Origin: Inia geoffrensis
Lineage: Eukaryota > Chordata > Mammalia > Artiodactyla > Iniidae
DNA length: 64,000 bases
Assembly: GCA_036417435.1 (NCBI GenBank)
Contig: CM070902.1
Location: forward strand, 178,736,445-178,800,444
Reading direction: 5' to 3'
Positions 59,205 to 64,000 of this stretch are shown piece by piece. A model generated the notes under the pieces. It saw only the letters and a program-made list of their open reading frames with translations. It did no database searches and was not told the origin of the DNA. A program made the position numbers and the translations under genes. Position 1 is the stretch's first letter; the number at the start of each line of letters is the position of its first letter.

Positions 59205-62105
59205 TTTTTAAATTGAAGTATAGTTGACATATAACATTATATTAGTTTCTGGCCTGCAACATAGTGATTTGATATTTATATACATTATGAATTGATAGCC
59301 ATAGGTCTAGTAACCATCTGTCATGATACGAAGTTATTGAGATATTGACTATATTCCCTATGCTTACATCACATCCCTGTGATTATTTTATTACTGGAAG
59401 TTTGTCCTTCTTAATCCCCTTCCCCTATTTTGCCCAACCCACCACTCCCCTCCCCTCTGGTAATGACCAGTTTCTTCTTTGTATCTATGAGTCTGATTAT
59501 GTTTTGTTTTATTTGTTTGTTTTGTTTTTTAGATTCCACATATAAATGAAATCATATAGTATTTACCTTTCTTTACCTGAATTATTTCACTAAGCATTAA
59601 TACCCTCTACATCCATCCATATTGTCACAAATGGCAAGATTTCATTCTTTTTTATGGCTGAGTAGTATTCCTACAACTATGTGTACATGTATACATAAAC
59701 CACATCTTCCTTATTCATTCGTCTATCAATGGGCATGTAGGCTGCTTCTATATTTTGGCTATTGTAAATAATGTTGCAATGAATATAGGGGTGCATGTAT
59801 CTTTTCAAATTAGTGTTTTCATTTTCTTTGGATAAATACCAAGAGTGGGATTGGTGGATTGTGTGTTAGTTCTATTTTTAATTTTTTTGAGGAATCTCCA
59901 TACTGTGTTCCATAGTGGCTGTAACAATTTACATTCCCATCAATAGTGCACAAATGTACCCTTTTCTCCACACTCTCACCAGCATTTGTTATTTGTGTTC
60001 TTTTTGATGACAGCCATTCTGACAGGTGTGAGATGTTCTCTCATTTTGGTTTGGATTTGCATTTCCCTGATGATTAGTGATGTTGAGCATTTTTTCATGA
60101 GCCTGTTGGCCATCTGTATGTCTTCCTTGAAAGAACGTCTATTCTGTTTTTTTGTCCATTTTAAATTGGATTGTTTGGTGTTTTAAATTTTTTTGGTATT
60201 GAGTTATGTAAGTTTTTAAAATATATTTTGGATATTAACTCCTTATTGGACATAGCATTTGCAGATATGTTCTCCCATTTAGTAAGTTACGTTTTTGTTT
60301 TGTTGATGGTTTCTTTCACTGTGCAAAAGCTTTTTTTGTTGTCCCATATTTTAAATTTGGCTTTTGTTGCCATTGCCTGAAGAGACAGATACACCAAAAT
60401 ATCTTTAGGACTGATGCCAAACCATACTGCCTATGTTTTCTTCCAGGACTTTTATGCTTTTAGGTCTTATATTTAAGTCTTCAATCTATTCTGAGTTTAT
60501 TTTTGTATATGGTACAAGAAAGTGGTCTCCTTTCATTCTTTTGTATGTAGGTGTCCAGTTTTCCCAACACCATTTATTGAAGAGACTTTTTTTTTCTCAC
60601 CATTATATATTCTTGACTCTTTTGTGGTAAATTAATTGACCACATAAGTATGGGTTTATATCTGAACTCTACAGTATCCTGTCCCAATGATCTATGTGTC
60701 TGTTTTTGTGCCAGTACCATACTGTTTTGATTACTATTTCTATATAGTGTAATTTGAAATCAGGGAGCATGTTACCTCCAGCTTTACTCTTCTTTCTTAA
60801 GATTGCTTTGGATATTTGAAGTATTTTGTGATTCCACACAAATTATAGGGTTATTAGTTTCAATTCTGTGAAAAATGTCATTAATATTTTGATAGTGATT
60901 GCGTTAAATCTGTAGATTTCTTTGGGTAGTGTGAACGTTTTAATCACATTAATTCTTCCAATCCAAGAGCATGGTGTAACCCTCCATTTATTTGTGTCAT
61001 CTTCAATTTATTTCACTAATGTCTTATAGTTTTCAGAGTACAGATCTTTAACCTCCTTGGTTAAATTGATTCCTAGGTATTTTATTCTTTTGGATGCTAT
61101 TGTAAATGGGATTGTTTTCTTAATTTCTCTTTCAATAGTGTTTTACTGCTGTATAAAAATTCAAAGTTTCCTGTACATTGATTTTATATCTTGCAACTTT
61201 ACTGAATTCATTTATTAGTTCTAGTAGTTTCTTGGTGGTGTCTTTAGGGTTTTCTATATATAGATCATGTCATCTGCAAATAGTGACAGTTTTACTTCTT
61301 CCCTCCCAATTTGTGTACATTATCTCTTTTTCCTGTCTGATTTCTGAGGCTAGGACTTCAAGTACTATGTTGAATAAAAGTGGTGAGGGTGGCCATCTTG
61401 TCTTGTTCCTGGACTTAGAATAAAAGCTTTCAGGTTTTCACCCTTGAGTATGATATTGGCTGTAGGTTTAACATATATGGCCCTTATTATGTTGCAGCAT
61501 GTTTCTTCTATATCCACTTGGTTGAGAGTTTTTAATGATAAATGAATGTTTAATTTTGTCAAAAGCTTTTTCTGCATCTATTGAGATGGTCATGATTTTT
61601 AACCTTTGGTTTTTGTAATGTGGTATGTCACACTGATTGACTTGCATATATTTCTCTTCTTTATTTTTATTTTATTTTATTTTATTTTGGCAGTGCTGTA
61701 TGGCTTACAGGATTCTCCGACCAGGGATTGAATCTTGACCCATGGCAGTGAAAACACTGAGTCCTAACCAATGGACCACCAAGGAATTCCCCAATTTGCA
61801 GATATTAAAACATGCTTTCAACCCTGGAAAAATCACCTCTTGATTATGGTGTATGACCCTTTTAATGTATTGCTAAATTCATTTGCTAATATTCTATTGA
61901 AGATTTTTGCATTTATGTTTATGTTTATCAGGAATATTGTTCTGTAATTTTTTCTAGTGTTTTTATGTGGTTTTGGTATGAGGGTGATGCTGCCCTTGTA
62001 GAATGAGCTTGGAAGCATTCCTTTCATCTTCAATTTTTTGGAATAGTTTGAGAAGGATAAATGTTAATTCTTCTTTAAATGTTTGGTAGAATTCACCTGT
62101 GAGGC
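59205..62105 (-). mobile_element. Old L1 (L1MA/L1M-type), 3' part
   Basis: Minus orientation. The 3' UTR has 'gaagtatagttgacatataa' and '...gtctagtaaccatctgtcat', an older type than the other L1s here. ORF2 is to the right: the C-terminal region (about 59600-60000), RT palm (about 61150-61600) and RT start (about 61830-62105). All frames are short. A CHR-1-like SINE (61653-61795) is nested. The ORF2 copy breaks off at 62105, where the chimeric L1 was inserted. Confidence 0.88.
61653..61795 (-). mobile_element. CHR-1-like SINE nested in old L1
   Basis: A (TTTTA)n tail complement (about 61660-61688) precedes 'gcagtgctgtatggcttaca', 'ctccgaccagggattgaatc' and '...ggaccaccaaggaattccc', the reverse complement of the short CHR-1 type. 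The likely duplication is 'ttgcatatatt' (61642-61652) against 'ttgcagatatt' (61796-61806). Confidence 0.85.
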
Positions 62106-62154
62106 TTTTTTTTTAAACATCTTTATTGGAGTATAATTGCTTTACAATGGTGTG

Positions 62155-62900
62155 CAGGGCGAGCCTGCAACGGCAGAGGCCGGCGTGACGTTGCACCAGC
62201 CTGAGGCCCGCCGTGCGTTCTCCAGAGGAAGTTGTCCCTGGATTTCGGGACCCTGGCAGTGGCGGGCTGCACAGGCTCCCCGGAAGGGGGTTGTGGATAG
62301 TGACCTGTGCTCGCACACAGCCTTCTTGGTGGCGGCAGCAGCAGCCTTAGTGTCTCATGCCCGTCTCTGGGGTCAGCTCTTTTAGCCGCGGCTCGCACCC
62401 ATCTCTGGAGCTCCTTTAAGCAGCGTTCTGAATCCCCTCCCCTCGTGCACCAGGAAACAAAGAGGGAAGAAAAAGTCTCTTGCCTCTTCGGCAGGCAGGT
62501 CCAGACTTTTCCCCGGACTCCCTCCTGGCCAGCCGTGGCGCACTAGCCCCCTTCAGGCTGTGCTCATGCCGCCAACCCCAGTCCTCTCCTTGCGCTCCAA
62601 CCGAAGCCCGAGCCTCAGCTCCCAGCCCTGCCTGTCCTGGCAGGTGAGCAGACAAGCCTCTCAGGCTGGTGAGTGCCGGTCAGCCCTGATCCTCTGTGCA
62701 GGAATCTCTCCTCTTTTCCCTCCGCACCCCTGTGGCTGTGCTCTCCTCTGCGGCTCCGCAGCTCCCCCTCCGCCCCCCACAGTCTCTGCCGGTGAAGGGG
62801 CTTCCTGTTGTGTGGAAACCTTTCCTCCTTCACGGCTCCCTCCCACTGGTGCAGGTCCCGTCCCTATTCTTTTGTCTCGGTTTATTCTTTTTTCTTTTTC
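62155..62900 (-). promoter_or_regulatory. GC-rich L1 5'-UTR promoter region
   Basis: The GC-richest stretch of the window, with many CpGs, especially 62155-62400. In living L1s this region is the internal RNA polymerase II promoter, often with antisense activity. The YY1-type site at 63052-63062 has lost its CpG ('ccaccatctta' where consensus-type copies have ccgccatctt). Whether any promoter activity survives cannot be told from sequence. Confidence 0.5.
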
Positions 62901-62915
62901 CCTACCCAGGTACGT
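62880..62915 (+). other. Recursive-splice-like motif, antisense to the L1
   Basis: A long pyrimidine tract (62881-62906) runs straight into 'cag' then 'gtacgt' (62910-62915). A 3' acceptor is thus joined head-on to a near-consensus 5' donor with no exon between, the form of a ratchet splice point. A second consensus donor, CAG then 'gtgagc', lies at 62641-62649 on the same strand. Confidence 0.6.
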
Positions 62916-63065
62916 GGGGGGGTTTCTTGCCTTCTGGGAGGTCTGAGGTCTTCTGCCAGAGCTCAGTAGGTGTTCTGTAGGAGTTGTTCCACATGTAGAT
63001 GTATTTCTGATGTATCTGTGGAGAGGAAGGTGTTCTCCATGTCTCAGTCCTCCACCATCTTAGTC

Positions 63066-64000
63066 TATTTTATGTTGATGGTCAGTAGAATTCTATTGCA
63101 TTCTAAAAGTACTATATTTTTACTCTCCCCACCATGTTTTATGACTTTGATGTCATATTTTGCATCTTTTTTATTTTGTATATTGCTTAACTAATTATTT
63201 TAGTTATAGATGATTTTACCACTTTTAATTTTTAACCTTCATTCTGACTTTATAGGCGGTTTGTGCAGTACTTGTAATATGTATTTACCTTTACCAGTTA
63301 GATTTTTTTCTTTCATAATTTTTTTTTCTAGTTGTGGCCTTTCCTTTTCTGTTAAAAGAAGTCTACTTAACATTTCTTGTAATGTTGGTTTAGTGGTGAT
63401 GAACTCCTTTAACTTTTTCTTGTGTAGGAAACTCTTTATCCCTCTTGCAATTCTGAATAAAACCTTGCAGGGTAGAGAATTCTTGCTTGTAAGATCTTTC
63501 TTTTCAGTACTTTGGATATATCATGCCAGTCCCTCTGTTCTGTAAAGTTTCTGCTGAAAAATCAGCTGATAGTCTTATGTGGGTTCCCTTGTAAGTAACT
63601 AGTTGTTTTTCTCTTGCTCCTTTTACGATCTTTCCTATCTTTAACTTTTGACATTTCAATTATAATGCATCTTGGTTTGGGCCTCCTTGGATTTATCTTG
63701 TTCGGGACTCTGTGCTTTCTGAACCTGGTTATCTGTTACCTTATCCAGGTTAGGAAAGTTTTTAGCCACTATTTCTTCAAATATGTTTTCTGTCCTTTTC
63801 CTCTCTTCTCCTTCTGGCACCCCTGTAATGTGAATGTTAGTAAGGTTGATATTGTCCCAGAGGTCTCTTAAACTGGCCTCAATTTTAAAATTCTCTTTTC
63901 TTTTTGCTATTTAGATTGGGTGATTTCCACTCTTCTCTCTTCCACATTGATGCTCTATTTTTCTGCATCTTCTAATCTGCTGTTGAGTCCCTCTAGGGTA
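63066..64000 (-). mobile_element. Old L1, 5' part (ORF1 region), runs off the window
   Basis: Continuation of the host L1. The inter-ORF spacer and ORF1 in minus orientation show 'gctgaaaaatcagctgatag' (63552-63571) and 'cagaggtctcttaaactggc' (63858-63877). The order matches the ORF1 region of the 4.96-kb L1 at about 23040-23580, but more diverged. The ORF2 endonuclease part expected between 62105 and 63066 is absent. The window ends inside ORF1. Confidence 0.82.

Larger units (their letters stand above)
62106..63062 (-). mobile_element. ORF-less L1 chimera: 5' UTR joined to 3' tail
   Basis: In minus orientation, 63062 to about 62155 is a cetartiodactyl L1 5' UTR, from the 5'-terminal YY1-like 'taagatggtgg' downwards. 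At about 62154/62155 it joins directly to the last 40 bp of an L1 3' end, 'cacaccattgtaaagcaatt' onwards, with AATAAA at 62122-62127 and an A9 tail (62106-62114). ORF1, ORF2 and nearly all of the 3' UTR are absent. No TSD is visible. The host L1 lacks its ORF2 endonuclease region at this point, so insertion was accompanied by a target deletion. It could come from an internally spliced or deleted L1 RNA, or from recombination between two L1s. Confidence 0.85.

Noticed and set aside
62560..62946. 128-codon Pro/Ser/Leu-rich frame and its minus-strand partners
   Set aside because: They lie in an L1 5' UTR, whose GC-richness removes stop codons in several frames. No domain is visible.

Overview
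The window is non-coding mammalian nuclear DNA that I place in a cetacean (a whale or dolphin). The diagnostic evidence is eight tRNA-derived SINEs of the CHR type, with head 'cttccctggtggcgcagtgg' and a 3' part ending '...gaggcccgcgtaccgc' plus poly(A). Two further SINEs are of the shorter CHR-1 type. CHR SINEs are confined to cetaceans and hippopotamus. The ruminant markers BovB and Bov-tA are absent. The L1 3' ends are of cetartiodactyl type. I could not support any protein-coding exon, tRNA, rRNA, snRNA or CRISPR array. The window reads as intergenic or deep-intronic DNA.

Layout. 1-6.2 kb: a CHR-1 SINE, a short CpG-dense patch with two CRE-like sites, a broken class III retroviral (ERVL-type) pol remnant on the + strand split by a CHR SINE, then a 187-nt polypyrimidine tract. 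6.2-15.6 kb: mostly unique AT-rich DNA with two very short L1 insertions, a CHR SINE, a MER5A-like element and microsatellites. 15.6-28 kb: L1 territory, with a + strand L1 tail, an MLT1-type solo LTR, a both-ends-truncated L1, a 4.96-kb L1 with perfect target-site duplications (TSDs) and a nested SINE, and two more truncated L1s. 28-42.8 kb: mainly unique DNA with an L2, a SINE, a 174-bp L1, a 1.4-kb L1, and an L1 with an inverted 5' end and a candidate 3' transduction. 42.8-48 kb: two SINEs in an old L1 that carries a (TG)23 tract, then an older L1 in the opposite direction. 48-59.2 kb: unique DNA with L2 and MIR relics, a striking 40-bp-arm hairpin, a short L1 and two SINEs. 59.2-64 kb: an old minus-strand L1 interrupted by a CHR-1-like SINE and by a chimeric L1 made only of a 5' UTR joined to the last 40 bp of a 3' end.

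Nothing here works together as an operon or pathway. The biology is retrotransposition history: several L1 3'-UTR subfamilies of different ages, nested insertions that give relative dates, and CHR SINEs mobilised by L1. The most distinctive items are the 49.05-49.14 kb palindrome, the ORF-less L1 chimera at 62.1-63.1 kb (with a recursive-splice-like motif on its antisense strand), and the twin-primed L1 at 39.3-40.2 kb. I found no convincing previously undescribed multi-gene system.
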